A stretch of DNA of 14,655 bases from an uncultured Prevotella sp. (GCA_934190685.1 CAKPTK010000056.1:1-14655), one strand, 5' to 3'; positions 6,571-14,655 are shown, numbered from the stretch's first letter. Notes: generated by a model from the sequence alone, not told the origin. Program-made: numbers and translations.

Positions 6571-7806
6571 CTATTCCAATATCGCATAGCCTACCAGCCT
6601 GTCGGTCCTGTCGCCATTGGCGCGATAGTAGACCAGGGTCTGGTAGGTGTTTTTTGTCTCATAAAAGCTGCCCTCAAAAGGCGGGAAGACGATTTTTCCA
6701 GTGAAATCCTTGAGCAGGTATTGATAAGAATAATAGCCCAATTTCAGCGGAACTGTCGCCTTGTAGCTGTGAGTGGAATTGTCGTATGTCAGCTTGTAGG
6801 CGTCGGAGAAAGAGTCGTAAGTCCAGTCGCCGTTCAGATAGACGTCCCCTTGTGTGGCTTCCGCACACTTCAGTTCGAAATGAACATTCATATAGTCGGA
6901 AGTCGTGGAACTTTCCACATTGTCACTGTTACGGAGAATAAACGCGCCTTGGGCTGACTCGTCGTAAAGATAATTGCGGCGTGGCGTGTCAACATAAGGG
7001 TAGGCGTTGTAGGATTTTCCATCCCAGTCCAAGCGTTCCACCCCCATGGACGGATTGTCTGTAGAGAGCATCTCGAACTTGTGGTATTCGTTGCCAGCCG
7101 TGAATATATAGTCTCGACAATGCTGCCACTGGAGTCCGTCGGCCATGGTGAACTGTGGCTTGACGTTGACCCTGGCATCGTGCCATTGACGGTTTTGCAT
7201 CACAACGGTCTTGACTTGGGTCTGTGGGTTGTCCACCCTCAAACCATTATACTTGACCTGCAAGGACAACTGTTGATAGCGTCCATTGTTCTCTATGTCG
7301 GTGTTGGACGTTTCCTCCATGCGGATGCCCACCTTTTGTTCGGCAATCATGAAACAGGCTTCCAGTACAGGGGTGTTGTCTTCATTCTCCCGGAAGAGGG
7401 TAAGACGGTAGTTGCCACTTATCTTGAAACGGCATTTGTCGTTGGGTAAAGTCAGATGATAATGCGTGTAGAGGGTATTGGTGTTGATGGATTCCTGTGC
7501 GTCGTCAATGATATTGCCGCTGGCAAATCCATAGAGATAGTCGCTTGAGAAGAGCTCGGACGACGTCGACCAGTCGTACTCACAATGTTCAATCTTATAA
7601 GTGTAGCGTTCATATTGATGGGTGAGGTCATCGAAGTCGATATCTATTTTCCCGTCTTGCAGACTGATAACAGGCAGGTTCAGCCAATCTTCGTTGGCCA
7701 CCACTTGCAGACTCCGTATGCGTTCGTCGTATATCTTATGAACTTGAGCCTTTGCAACAGCAGTGCAAAGACAAATCAAACCGGATAAAAGAAAAATTTT
7801 TATCAT
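6571..7806 (-). CDS. DUF5103 / type IX secretion plug-like exported protein
   Basis: A 411-residue protein with a clear signal peptide (residues 1-20, hydrophobic FLLSGLICLCTAVAKA, cleavage before QVHKIYDERI). The mature start with RIRSLQVV and LPVI, the motif YTYKIEHCEYDWSTS, then SDYLYGFA, and the C-terminal GYYSYQYLL and YQTLVYYR segments match my knowledge of the DUF5103 family, widespread in Bacteroidota. A member of this family was identified as the Plug protein that closes the SprA translocon of the Flavobacterium type IX secretion system. Whether the protein does this here is inference, since no other secretion gene is in the window. It is transcribed leftward downstream of tRNA-Cys and its terminator. 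I see no good promoter between them, so expression may come partly from read-through. Confidence 0.8.
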   Translation of the reverse strand: MIKIFLLSGLICLCTAVAKAQVHKIYDERIRSLQVVANEDWLNLPVISLQDGKIDIDFDDLTHQYERYTYKIEHCEYDWSTSSELFSSDYLYGFASGNIIDDAQESINTNTLYTHYHLTLPNDKCRFKISGNYRLTLFRENEDNTPVLEACFMIAEQKVGIRMEETSNTDIENNGRYQQLSLQVKYNGLRVDNPQTQVKTVVMQNRQWHDARVNVKPQFTMADGLQWQHCRDYIFTAGNEYHKFEMLSTDNPSMGVERLDWDGKSYNAYPYVDTPRRNYLYDESAQGAFILRNSDNVESSTTSDYMNVHFELKCAEATQGDVYLNGDWTYDSFSDAYKLTYDNSTHSYKATVPLKLGYYSYQYLLKDFTGKIVFPPFEGSFYETKNTYQTLVYYRANGDRTDRLVGYAILE

Positions 7807-7822
7807 AAAAACAAGTCGGTTA

Positions 7823-7861
7823 ATAAAGAAAAAGAGGATTCCTTCATCAAAAGGAATCCTC
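7823..7861 (-). terminator. Rho-independent terminator after tRNA-Cys (minus strand)
   Basis: A perfect 11-base-pair stem (GAGGATTCCTT at 7834-7844, AAGGAATCCTC at 7851-7861) with a 6-base loop is followed on the minus strand by a T-rich run (TTTTTCTTTATT, complement of 7822-7833). It lies 9 bases beyond the 3' end of tRNA-Cys and about 17 bases upstream of the DUF5103 start codon. Confidence 0.88.
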
Positions 7862-7870
7862 CGTTAAACG

Positions 7871-7942
7871 AGGTGCCTGGCGGATTCGAACCGCCGTAGA
7901 CGGTTTTGCAGACCGTTGACTAAGCCACTCATCCAAGGCACC
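7871..7942 (-). tRNA. tRNA-Cys (anticodon GCA)
   Basis: Read on the minus strand, the gene has a 7-base-pair acceptor stem (GGTGCCT with AGGCACC), an anticodon stem ACGGT/ACCGT around the loop CTGCAAA (anticodon GCA), and a T arm with GTTCGAATC. The discriminator base is U (complement of A at 7871), as expected for cysteine tRNAs. The CCA end is not encoded. It has its own promoter and terminator, so it is a single-gene transcription unit. Confidence 0.97.
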
Positions 7943-7969
7943 ATGGCTGTCATTTCTTATTTGCGGTTG

Positions 7970-8001
7970 CAAAGGTACAACATATATTTCGTTTGTCCAA
8001 A
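7970..8001 (-). promoter_or_regulatory. Promoter of tRNA-Cys
   Basis: On the minus strand, TTTG (complement of 7998-8001), exactly 20 bases, then TACCTTTG (complement of 7970-7977) is a perfect Bacteroidota -33/-7 promoter. It lies 27 bases upstream of the tRNA 5' end. Confidence 0.85.
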
Positions 8002-8012
8002 TATTTCCGCGA

Positions 8013-8231
8013 TTATTTTTCAATATTTTTTATTTGCTTTTCGCAAGAGGACAGTATCTCCCGTCGTTTTCTTTCGTTTATATGTTTGCCTTTCAGGGAA
8101 TTGCGCAAGGCGCAACCAGGACAGTTGCGGCAAGGGCTTCCATCCTCTTTTAAGGCAATAAAAACTCTGTAGCCTCCATATCCAACGGCGGCGGCAAGAA
8201 TCAGAAGAGTGAATATAAGCTGCGTCGACAT
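8013..8231 (-). CDS. Small Cys-rich single-span membrane protein, FeoB-associated-like
   Basis: A 72-residue protein. Residues ~4-27 form one membrane span (LIFTLLILAAAVGYGGYRVFIA). A cytoplasmic-type tail follows, with the cluster C34xxC37xxC40 (PCRNCPGC) and a final basic, charged stretch with C63. The layout of one N-terminal span followed by a tight Cys cluster resembles the FeoB-associated Cys-rich membrane proteins found beside ferrous-iron transporters. No feoA or feoB lies in the window, so the family call is moderate and the function is unproven; metal or cluster handling at the membrane is the inference. A good ribosome-binding site (AAGGAG on the minus strand, complement of 8238-8243) lies 6 bases before the ATG, which supports this as a real gene despite its size. 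Confidence 0.65.
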   Translation of the reverse strand: MSTQLIFTLLILAAAVGYGGYRVFIALKEDGSPCRNCPGCALRNSLKGKHINERKRREILSSCEKQIKNIEK

Positions 8232-8311
8232 CTGTTACTCCTTATTATATATTAATCGTTAAAGCCTGGGGATTTGCTCCTGCATACATCCATAGCGGTG
8301 GCTTTCACACG

Positions 8312-8319
8312 CAAAATTA
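8312..8319 (-). promoter_or_regulatory. Promoter -7 element for the small Cys-rich membrane protein
   Basis: On the minus strand TAATTTTG (complement of 8312-8319) matches TAnnTTTG exactly, about 80 bases upstream of the ATG at 8231. No convincing -33 TTTG lies at the expected distance; TTTA is 16 bases upstream. A weak or activator-dependent promoter is possible. Confidence 0.4.
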
Positions 8320-8348
8320 CAATAAGTCTGTAGATTAAATGCCGTTAT

Positions 8349-8366
8349 TAACACTTATTTGTGTTA
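8349..8366. promoter_or_regulatory. Inverted repeat TAACAC-N6-GTGTTA, possible operator
   Basis: A perfect 6-base inverted repeat with a 6-base spacer lies between the divergent Cys-rich membrane gene and acn. A second short palindrome, TTGTACAA, is at 8378-8385. The size and symmetry would suit a dimeric regulator of the Crp/Fnr kind, but the bases do not match a consensus I know. The remainder of 8232-8562 is AT-rich with no gene. Confidence 0.3.
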
Positions 8367-8502
8367 TTTGTTGAGGATTGTACAAGTTCTTGTCATCACA
8401 CAAAAGAAACAGTAAACACACATAAACAGCGTATATTTATTCAACAAATGTCAGCCAAATGAATAATAGTAGTGTCATTTTGCAATTTATTCCATAAAAA
8501 TG

Positions 8503-8532
8503 TTTTCGTTTGGAAAGAATTTACTATCTTTG
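8503..8532 (+). promoter_or_regulatory. Promoter of the acn-icd-gltA operon
   Basis: TATCTTTG (8525-8532) is an exact -7 element. The -33 element is probably TTTT at 8503-8506 (18 bases away); a perfect TTTG at 8509-8512 is too close at 12 bases. Transcription would start near 8539 and give a leader of only about 20 bases. This rules out translation from the upstream ATG at 8500. Confidence 0.6.
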
Positions 8533-8562
8533 CACACAAACTTATTAATCAATAGAATGAAT

Positions 8563-10818
8563 ATGATATTGGATATTGAAATGTTGCGCGCTTTTTATGC
8601 AGACTATAAGAAGAATGTAGATGCTGCAAGAGAGGCTTTGAAACGTCCGCTCACTTATGCGGAGAAAGTGTTGTATTCTCATCTTTACAATCCATCGCAG
8701 TTGCGCCCGTTCAAACGGGGAATCGACTATGTCGACTTCCGTCCCAACCGTGTGGCTATGCAGGATGCGACAGCGCAAATGGCACTGCTGCAGTTCATGA
8801 ATGCAGGAAAGGATCGTGTGGCTGTGCCCGCAACCGTTCATTGCGACCATTTGATTCGCGCCGATGTGGGGGCGGCTGAGGATTTGCCGACTGCCTGCAA
8901 GACCAACAAGGAGGTGTATGACTTCCTGCGTTCGGTATCCCAAAAATATCATATAGGCTTTTGGGGACCTGGGGCAGGCATCATTCATCAAGTGGTGCTT
9001 GAGAACTATGCTTTCCCTGGAGGCATGATGGTGGGTACGGACTCGCATACGCCCAATGCCGGCGGACTCGGCATGGTGGCGGTAGGTGTGGGTGGCGCCG
9101 ACGCTGTCGATGTGCTGACCGCACAGCCCTGGGAACTGAAAATGCCGCGATTGATTGGAGTGAGACTCACTGGAAAACTCAGTGGATGGGCAACGCCTAA
9201 GGATGTCATTCTCGAAATTCTCGGCATTCTGACCGTCAAGGGCGGAACCAATGCCATCCTTGAATACTTTGGCGATGGACTGCAATCCATTTCCGCCACG
9301 GGAAAAGCGACCATCTGCAACATGGGAGCTGAATTGGGCGCCACTTGCAGCATCTTCCCGTATGATACAAACGCTGACCAATACTTGCGTCAGACGGGTA
9401 GGGAAGAGGTGGCGGTCATGGCACATCAAAACGCCGAGAACCTTCGTGCGGACGATGATGTCTACGCTCATCCGGAAACCTATTACGACCGCATTGTCGA
9501 GATAGACCTCTCCAAGGTGGAGCCACACTTGAACGGACCATTCACACCGGATGCCGCTACACCCATTTCCCAAATGAAAGCCAAGGGCGTGGCCAATGAT
9601 TATCCCATGACAGTGGAAGTGGGACTGATTGGCTCGTGTACCAATTCTTCATACGAAGATCTTTGCCGGGCTGCATCCGTAGCCAGACAAGCTGCCGAGA
9701 AAAACATTAAGGTAAAGGGACAACTGATCATCAACCCCGGTTCGGAGCAAATCCGATATACAGCGGAGCGCGATGGTATCCTTGAGGATTTCAAGCGAAT
9801 CGGAGCCGTGATCATGACCAACGCTTGTGGTCCCTGTATCGGACAGTGGAAACGTCACACCGATGACAACAACCGCAAGAATGCCATCGTGACATCCTTC
9901 AACCGTAATTTCCGTCGCCGTGCTGATGGAAATCCGAATACCTATGCCTTTATCGGAAGTCCTGAACTGACGACGGCTCTCGCCATTGCCGGTCGACTTG
10001 ACTTTAACCCGGCTACGGACAAACTTGTCAATGAAAACGGGGAAATGGTGTCGCTGGACGCACCGACGGGTTATGTCTTCCCTCCTAAGGGTTTCGCTGT
10101 CAAGGACAAAGGCTTCATCGCTCCGTCAGAAGAACACGTGAATGTGGACGTTGTCATTTCTCCACAGAGTGAACGTTTGCAGAAATTGGCACCGTTTGCA
10201 CCTTGGGATGGCCAGGAACTTACTGACATGCCTTTGCTGATCAAGACACAGGGAAAGTGCACGACCGACCATATTTCGATGGCGGGCCCATGGCTAAAAT
10301 TCAGAGGCCATCTGCAAAACATATCCAACAACCTCCTCATGGGGGCGGTGAACGCATTTAATGGCGAGTCAAACCATGTGAAGGATCAGTTGACCGGTGA
10401 TTATTGTGAGGTGTCTACGGCAGCCAAAGACTATAAGGCGCACGGCATTCCGTCAATTGTGGTCGCTGAAGACAACTATGGTGAAGGTTCTTCCCGTGAA
10501 CATGCGGCCATGGAACCCAGATTCTTGAATGTGCGCGTTATCCTCGCCAAGAGCTTTGCGCGTATACATGAAACGAATCTGAAAAAGCAGGGTATGTTGG
10601 CTCTGACATTTGTCGACAAAGCCGATTATGACAAGGTGAAAGAGGACGATAAGATTTCTGTAACAGGTCTGAAGACGTTTGCTCCCGGTTCGAAATTTAC
10701 TGTAACATTGAATCACAGTTACGGAACGTCTGAAAGCTTTGAGGCTGAGCATACTTACAATCAAACGCAAATCAATTGGTTTAAGGCTGGTTCGGCTTTG
10801 AACTACGTGAACAAATAA
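8563..10818 (+). CDS. acnA: Aconitate hydratase, mitochondrial-like
   Basis: This enzyme isomerises citrate to isocitrate via cis-aconitate with a [4Fe-4S] cluster. From the chosen start it has 751 residues, close to the mitochondrial aconitase length. The cluster cysteines are C359 (GSCTNSS), C422 and C425 ([10 protein letters not shown]), each one number away from bovine C358, C421 and C424. [26 protein letters not shown] and [13 protein letters not shown] are further family signatures. The mitochondrial-like form and the acn-icd-gltA order match what was described for Bacteroides fragilis. The start at 8563 (MILDIEML) is preferred because the product then begins just before the conserved region and lies downstream of the promoter; ATG 8557 is equally possible. 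It is first in the operon, with icd 35 bases downstream. Confidence 0.95.
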   Translation: MILDIEMLRAFYADYKKNVDAAREALKRPLTYAEKVLYSHLYNPSQLRPFKRGIDYVDFRPNRVAMQDATAQMALLQFMNAGKDRVAVPATVHCDHLIRADVGAAEDLPTACKTNKEVYDFLRSVSQKYHIGFWGPGAGIIHQVVLENYAFPGGMMVGTDSHTPNAGGLGMVAVGVGGADAVDVLTAQPWELKMPRLIGVRLTGKLSGWATPKDVILEILGILTVKGGTNAILEYFGDGLQSISATGKATICNMGAELGATCSIFPYDTNADQYLRQTGREEVAVMAHQNAENLRADDDVYAHPETYYDRIVEIDLSKVEPHLNGPFTPDAATPISQMKAKGVANDYPMTVEVGLIGSCTNSSYEDLCRAASVARQAAEKNIKVKGQLIINPGSEQIRYTAERDGILEDFKRIGAVIMTNACGPCIGQWKRHTDDNNRKNAIVTSFNRNFRRRADGNPNTYAFIGSPELTTALAIAGRLDFNPATDKLVNENGEMVSLDAPTGYVFPPKGFAVKDKGFIAPSEEHVNVDVVISPQSERLQKLAPFAPWDGQELTDMPLLIKTQGKCTTDHISMAGPWLKFRGHLQNISNNLLMGAVNAFNGESNHVKDQLTGDYCEVSTAAKDYKAHGIPSIVVAEDNYGEGSSREHAAMEPRFLNVRVILAKSFARIHETNLKKQGMLALTFVDKADYDKVKEDDKISVTGLKTFAPGSKFTVTLNHSYGTSESFEAEHTYNQTQINWFKAGSALNYVNK

Positions 10819-10853
10819 TAAGAAGAACCTATTGTATTAAAGAAAAATCGATT

Positions 10854-12035
10854 ATGGCAAAGATAACTAAACAAGACGGAAAACTGATTGTACCCGATAT
10901 AGCGACAATACCATATATAGAAGGTGACGGGGTGGGAAGCGAAATCACCCCTGTGTGCCAGGCTATCGTCAATAAAGCAGTCGAAAAGGCTTATCAAGGG
11001 AAACGCAAGATAGAATGGAGGGAAGTTTTGGCTGGAGGCAAGGCTCATGAGCAAACAGGCGAATGGCTGCCACAAGCCACACTTGACGCTTTCAAGGAGT
11101 ATCTTGTCGGAATCAAGGGACCTTTGATGACACCGGTAGGAGGAGGCATTCGTTCACTCAACGTGGCGCTTCGACAGACGCTCGACCTTTATGTGTGCCA
11201 GCGTCCAGTACGCTATTTCCACGGTGTGGAATCGCCAGTGAAGCATCCCGAAAAAGTGAACATGTGTATTTTCCGAGAGAATACGGAGGATATCTATGCT
11301 GGTATTGAATGGGAGACGGGAACTCCTGAGGCGGCTAAGTTCTATGACTTCATCTCAAAGGAAATGGGCGTGACCAAGGTCCGTTTCCCAAAGACTTCCT
11401 CATTCGGCGTGAAGCCGGTGTCCAAGGAAGGAAGCGAACGGCTTATCAGAAGTGCCATCGAATATGCTTTGGAACATCATCTTCCTTCAGTCACGCTCGT
11501 TCATAAAGGCAATATTATGAAGTTTACCGAGGGTGGCTTCAAAAAATGGGGATATGAGTTGGCTGAACGCGAATTCGGTGAAGAACTGAAGAGTGGAAAG
11601 CTTGTCATCAAAGATTGCATCTGTGACGCGTTCTTACAGAATGCGCTGCTCAAGCCGCAAGACTACAGTGTGATTGCCACCATGAATCTCAATGGCGACT
11701 ATGTGAGCGACATGCTGGCGGCTCAGGTGGGAGGTATCGGCATCGCCCCTGGTGCGAACATCAATTATCAGACAGGGCATGCCATTTTTGAAGCCACCCA
11801 CGGCATTGCACCGGATATTGCCGGAAAGAACATTGTCAATCCCTGTTCTCTGATTCTGTCAGCATCCATGATGCTTGACTATATGGGATGGAAAGAAGCT
11901 TCACAACTCATCGAGCAAAAGATGGAAGATTTGTTTGAACAGGGCTATGCCACAAATGACTTAGCGCGTTTTATGCATAATGGTAAGTCTCTCGGAACTA
12001 AAGAATTTGGAGAAAAACTTGCATCGTCACTTTAA
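10854..12035 (+). CDS. icd: Isocitrate dehydrogenase, E. coli-type, predicted NAD+-preferring
   Basis: It oxidatively decarboxylates isocitrate to 2-oxoglutarate. The 393-residue protein follows the E. coli homodimeric enzyme closely: [27 protein letters not shown] (97-122) holds the isocitrate-binding serine S101 and arginines, and [15 protein letters not shown] and NLNGDYVSD hold further substrate and metal ligands. In the cofactor site, where E. coli has K344-Y345 for NADP, this protein has D321-I322 ([10 protein letters not shown]), the pair typical of NAD-dependent forms. The residue at E. coli Y391 is N368, while R395 is kept as R372. NAD+ preference is therefore predicted, contrary to the usual NADP annotation. 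It lies second in the operon, 22 bases before gltA. S101 corresponds to the serine that AceK phosphorylates in E. coli, but no aceK is seen here. Confidence 0.95.
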   Translation: MAKITKQDGKLIVPDIATIPYIEGDGVGSEITPVCQAIVNKAVEKAYQGKRKIEWREVLAGGKAHEQTGEWLPQATLDAFKEYLVGIKGPLMTPVGGGIRSLNVALRQTLDLYVCQRPVRYFHGVESPVKHPEKVNMCIFRENTEDIYAGIEWETGTPEAAKFYDFISKEMGVTKVRFPKTSSFGVKPVSKEGSERLIRSAIEYALEHHLPSVTLVHKGNIMKFTEGGFKKWGYELAEREFGEELKSGKLVIKDCICDAFLQNALLKPQDYSVIATMNLNGDYVSDMLAAQVGGIGIAPGANINYQTGHAIFEATHGIAPDIAGKNIVNPCSLILSASMMLDYMGWKEASQLIEQKMEDLFEQGYATNDLARFMHNGKSLGTKEFGEKLASSL

Positions 12036-12057
12036 TGTCGTATAAAAGGAACTTGAT

Positions 12058-13404
12058 ATGAAAAAGGAATATTTGATATATAAACTTTCGGACGAGGTAA
12101 AGAACTCGTGCAAGATAGACAATGAACTCTTTGCCAAGTATGGCGTTAAGCGTGGCCTTCGTAACGAGGACGGTACAGGCGTATTGGTGGGACTGACCAA
12201 TATCGGTAATGTTGTCGGGTATGACCGCGATGAGAATGGGAATATGCGTCCTACAGAAGGCAGGCTTTACTATCGCGGCTATGAACTTGACGATTTGGTG
12301 TCACCATTATTGAAAGAAAAACGTTTCGGATTCGAGGAAATCGCCTACCTCTTGCTGTCTGGCAAACTGCCTGACAAAGAGGAACTGTCCGCCTTCCGGG
12401 AACTCATCAACGACAACATGTCGCTTGACCACCGCACGATCGTGCACATTGTCGATCTCGAAGGAAGCAATATCATGAATATCCTTGCCCGTTGTGTGCT
12501 TGAGATGTACACCTTTGACCCGAATCCGGACGACATATCACGCGACAATCTGATGCGTCAATCGATAGAGTTGATAGCCCGTTTTCCCACCATCATCGCC
12601 TACGCCTACAACATCTATCGGCATTCTGTCCAGGGTAAGTCCTTGCATATCCGCCATCCGCACGAGAACTTCTCAATAGCCGAGAACTTCCTCTACATGC
12701 TCAAACATAATGAATACACAGAACTCGACGCCCGTATGCTTGACCTTCTGCTCATCATCCAAGCCGAGCATGGTGGAGGTAACAACTCTACCTTTACCGT
12801 ACGTGTGACAAGTTCCACAAGAACAGACACTTATTCTTCCATTGCCGCAGGTATCGGTTCCTTGAAAGGTCCCCTGCATGGTGGAGCGAATATCAAGTGC
12901 ATCAACATGTTCCACCACCTGAAAGAACAAATCAAGGATTGGACCAGCATTGACGAGATCGACACCTATTTTAATAGAATGCTCAACAAAGAGGCTTATG
13001 ACAAGACCGGACTAATTTATGGAATAGGTCATGCGGTGTATACCATGAGCGATCCCCGTGCCGTGGAATTGAAGAAGTTGGCTGGTGAACTCGCCAAGGA
13101 AAAAGGACGTGAGGAGGAGTATGAGTTCCTGCGTTTGTTGGAGCAAGAAGGCATCAAGTGTGTGTCTGCGTTCCGAAAGACAAAGAAGCCCATTTGCGCC
13201 AATGTGGACTTCTATAGCGGTTTCATCTATGAAATGATTGGTCTTCCGCAAGAAATCTATACGCCTATTTTTGCCATGGCCCGTATTGTCGGTTGGACAG
13301 CCCATCGAATCGAGGAACTTAACTTTGAGGGGCGTCGCATTATCCGTCCGGCATACAAGAATGTGCTTGAGAGAAAGGATTATCAAACACTTGATGAACG
13401 ATAA
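12058..13404 (+). CDS. gltA: Citrate synthase
   Basis: It condenses oxaloacetate and acetyl-CoA to citrate, feeding the aconitase and isocitrate dehydrogenase encoded upstream. The 448-residue protein has the catalytic triad of the family: H274 in GPLHGGAN, H325 in GIGHAVY and D384 in ANVDFYSG. H238 (EHGGGNNST) lies at the substrate-binding histidine, and RIIRP (427-431) is also conserved. The N-terminal ~60 residues are longer than in the simplest forms and contain no Cys cluster. Together the three genes make the oxidative half of the cycle, which in anaerobic Bacteroidota makes 2-oxoglutarate for glutamate rather than running a full respiratory cycle. A 2-methylcitrate synthase cannot be excluded by sequence alone, but the operon favours citrate synthase. 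Confidence 0.95.
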   Translation: MKKEYLIYKLSDEVKNSCKIDNELFAKYGVKRGLRNEDGTGVLVGLTNIGNVVGYDRDENGNMRPTEGRLYYRGYELDDLVSPLLKEKRFGFEEIAYLLLSGKLPDKEELSAFRELINDNMSLDHRTIVHIVDLEGSNIMNILARCVLEMYTFDPNPDDISRDNLMRQSIELIARFPTIIAYAYNIYRHSVQGKSLHIRHPHENFSIAENFLYMLKHNEYTELDARMLDLLLIIQAEHGGGNNSTFTVRVTSSTRTDTYSSIAAGIGSLKGPLHGGANIKCINMFHHLKEQIKDWTSIDEIDTYFNRMLNKEAYDKTGLIYGIGHAVYTMSDPRAVELKKLAGELAKEKGREEEYEFLRLLEQEGIKCVSAFRKTKKPICANVDFYSGFIYEMIGLPQEIYTPIFAMARIVGWTAHRIEELNFEGRRIIRPAYKNVLERKDYQTLDER

Positions 13405-13442
13405 GCTTCATCTTCTGATTGTATCATTAAAAAACATACAAA

Positions 13443-14468
13443 ATGAAAAGAATGAAGTATTGTCTATTGCTTGTCCTAATATCCGTCGTTCAATCTGTTT
13501 CCGCTCAACAATATCATGATGCGGCCGCATTCGACGCTTATGGAAATGTGAAATGGATCTTGACGGATGTAGGACTTCTTTATTTTAATGAGGATGGCCG
13601 CCTTGACAAGTCTAAATCTACAGTTCTTTCTGATTATGGGAAATATCAGATTGAACGTGACGCAACGGGGTATGTGAAGAAAATCACGACAGACTTTGAA
13701 ACCTTGCTTTTCACTTACGATGCCGAACATAAACTTGTCAAGAAGACTGTGAGAGGTAGTGGCAACTACAGCACGACCTATGAGCGTGACAACAACTCAA
13801 ACTATCAGACAGAGACCACAAGGGCATTGAGTGGACGACAAGAGAATACATCCATCAAATACTATTGTCATAAAGCTGGTGACAACTGGATATTCAAGGA
13901 AGTGAACGAGGGTGGAGACATGAAGAACGAAAAGCGTGTGGTAGGCTATTGGTTTGATCAAACCAACTATGTGGGGGATGCCACCAAGAACATCTCGCTT
14001 TTCACCATTCTCGACAATCCTGGATTGTTGCATCTTGATATTTTTAAATATAAGACCAAGGAGCTGAAGAAAATGCTTCAAGACAAGGGGGAAGGGGTGA
14101 AATCGTCAATGGGGAGTCTTGATTTCAAGGATTACGACAAGACCTATCATGGCATGAAACTTACTCCCTATATCCTTTCAGTATCTCTTAAAGAAGTACC
14201 TTATTGTTATAAATGTGATGTCATGACAAAAGCCCTCAAGACCAATGCGGTGTATACAATGTCGCTCTTAGTGGAAGACTTGCTTGCCAAGAACGTTCCT
14301 CTCAAGGTCGTGGCAAAATATGGGGGCAGTTCTGTACGCCACAAGGGATATGGTGTGTCATTCATGTACAATGGTCGTCTTTGCAAAATCATGACCAATG
14401 ATGACTTTATAAGCACAAGTTGGATAGAAATAAAGATGTATAAATCCGATCATTATTCCGACTTGTAA
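13443..14468 (+). CDS. Secreted protein of unknown function with YD-like repeats
   Basis: A 341-residue protein that I cannot assign to a named family. Residues 1-21 are a signal peptide (CLLLVLISVVQSVSA, cleavage before QQYHD). Residues ~30-125 contain three loose YD-type repeats (FDAYGNVKWI, LYFNEDGRLDK, ERDATGYVKKI, FTYDAEHKLVKKT), a pattern of strand-turn units common in Bacteroidota exported proteins and distantly like RHS repeats. The C-terminal half (~180-341) has no pattern I know; four cysteines are present in the mature chain outside any lipobox. It starts 39 bases after gltA with no visible promoter or terminator between, so read-through from the TCA operon is possible, although the function seems unrelated. 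ATG 13452 is an alternative start three codons later. Confidence 0.7.
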   Translation: MKRMKYCLLLVLISVVQSVSAQQYHDAAAFDAYGNVKWILTDVGLLYFNEDGRLDKSKSTVLSDYGKYQIERDATGYVKKITTDFETLLFTYDAEHKLVKKTVRGSGNYSTTYERDNNSNYQTETTRALSGRQENTSIKYYCHKAGDNWIFKEVNEGGDMKNEKRVVGYWFDQTNYVGDATKNISLFTILDNPGLLHLDIFKYKTKELKKMLQDKGEGVKSSMGSLDFKDYDKTYHGMKLTPYILSVSLKEVPYCYKCDVMTKALKTNAVYTMSLLVEDLLAKNVPLKVVAKYGGSSVRHKGYGVSFMYNGRLCKIMTNDDFISTSWIEIKMYKSDHYSDL

Positions 14469-14557
14469 TTTGAATAACCCTGTTTAAGGTTTTTATACCA
14501 ATAAGTTACACATCAACAATAAACCGTAAGATTATACGTTAAAAAAGCGATAATTTA

Positions 14558-14589
14558 TTTGTGTCATTCGATTTTTATCATTAACTTTG
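14558..14589 (+). promoter_or_regulatory. Promoter of the gene at the right edge
   Basis: TTTG (14558-14561), exactly 20 bases, then TAACTTTG (14582-14589) is a perfect Bacteroidota promoter. Transcription would begin near 14596, about 20 bases before the ATG at 14616. Confidence 0.85.
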
Positions 14590-14615
14590 CAGCGTTGAAA
14601 TAAAAAATAACAAGT

Positions 14616-14655
14616 ATGAACACGATTATCAACATTTTGGGTATCATTATTATTC
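14616..14655 (+). CDS. Start of an unidentified gene, probably a membrane or exported protein (partial)
   Basis: Thirteen codons are visible (MNTIINILGIIII), strongly hydrophobic after the first residues, so the product probably begins with a membrane span or signal sequence. It has an excellent promoter just upstream. Too little is present to name a family. Confidence 0.6.
   Translation, partial: MNTIINILGIIII

Noticed and set aside
6543..6579. Imperfect hairpin between the convergent LRR and DUF5103 genes as a two-way terminator
   Set aside because: The stem needs several bulges, overlaps the DUF5103 stop codon and has no T-run on either strand.
8500..8562. Upstream in-frame start of aconitase at 8500
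   Set aside because: The promoter -7 element (8525-8532) lies inside this extension, so the transcript would not contain it.
8545..9573. 342-codon reading frame antisense to aconitase
   Set aside because: Shadow frame; the plus-strand aconitase is fully conserved through this stretch.
14475..14495. AACCCT...AAGGTTTTT as terminator of the YD-repeat gene
   Set aside because: Only about four to five pairs with a mismatch; the T-run alone is not enough evidence.
1..14655. CRISPR array, insertion sequence, prophage or integrative element
   Set aside because: No repeat-spacer pattern, transposase, integrase, terminal inverted repeats or attachment site next to the tRNA-Cys gene was seen; its 3' end is not duplicated nearby.

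Overview
The window looks like chromosome of an anaerobic Bacteroidota, most likely a Prevotella/Segatella-type organism. This rests on several recognisable traits: promoters of the Bacteroidota form (TTTG, about 20 bases, TAnnTTTG), poor Shine-Dalgarno sequences, an aconitase / isocitrate dehydrogenase / citrate synthase operon in the order known from Bacteroides, a DUF5103 (type IX secretion plug-like) protein, a BspA-type leucine-rich-repeat protein and a class III ribonucleotide reductase. The species is inferred, not proven. There is no sign of phage, insertion sequence, CRISPR array or integrative element.

Left part (1-4742): an intergenic region with a leftward promoter and a small palindrome is followed by a 333-residue protein. 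It fuses an ScdA/YtfE (RIC)-like di-iron hemerythrin module to a LuxR-type DNA-binding domain. A strong terminator closes this gene, and the promoter of the next unit lies against it. That unit is nrdD-nrdG (anaerobic ribonucleotide reductase and its radical-SAM activase), followed after 6 bases by a second LuxR-type regulator with a degenerate receiver-like N-terminus. The DNA-binding domains of the two regulators resemble each other closely. The nrdD leader carries a 15-base direct repeat, a hairpin, and a copy of the first ~30 bases of nrdG.

Middle part (4743-8562): a secreted leucine-rich-repeat protein (+) converges with a DUF5103 protein (-). Upstream of the latter, also on the minus strand, are a tRNA-Cys gene with its own promoter and terminator and a small Cys-rich single-span membrane protein resembling FeoB-associated peptides. 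A divergent, AT-rich intergenic region of about 330 bases with a TAACAC/GTGTTA inverted repeat separates these from the next operon.

Right part (8563-14655): acn-icd-gltA encode the oxidative branch from oxaloacetate and acetyl-CoA to 2-oxoglutarate, which in anaerobic Bacteroidota mainly supplies carbon for glutamate. The isocitrate dehydrogenase carries cofactor-site residues that suggest NAD+ use. A secreted protein of unknown function with YD-like repeats follows closely. The window ends 13 codons into another gene that has a textbook Bacteroidota promoter.

The most interesting feature is the arrangement in the left part. A predicted oxygen/nitric-oxide-sensing di-iron regulator and a second regulator with a near-identical recognition region flank the genes of an oxygen-sensitive glycyl-radical enzyme, suggesting a dedicated redox control circuit.
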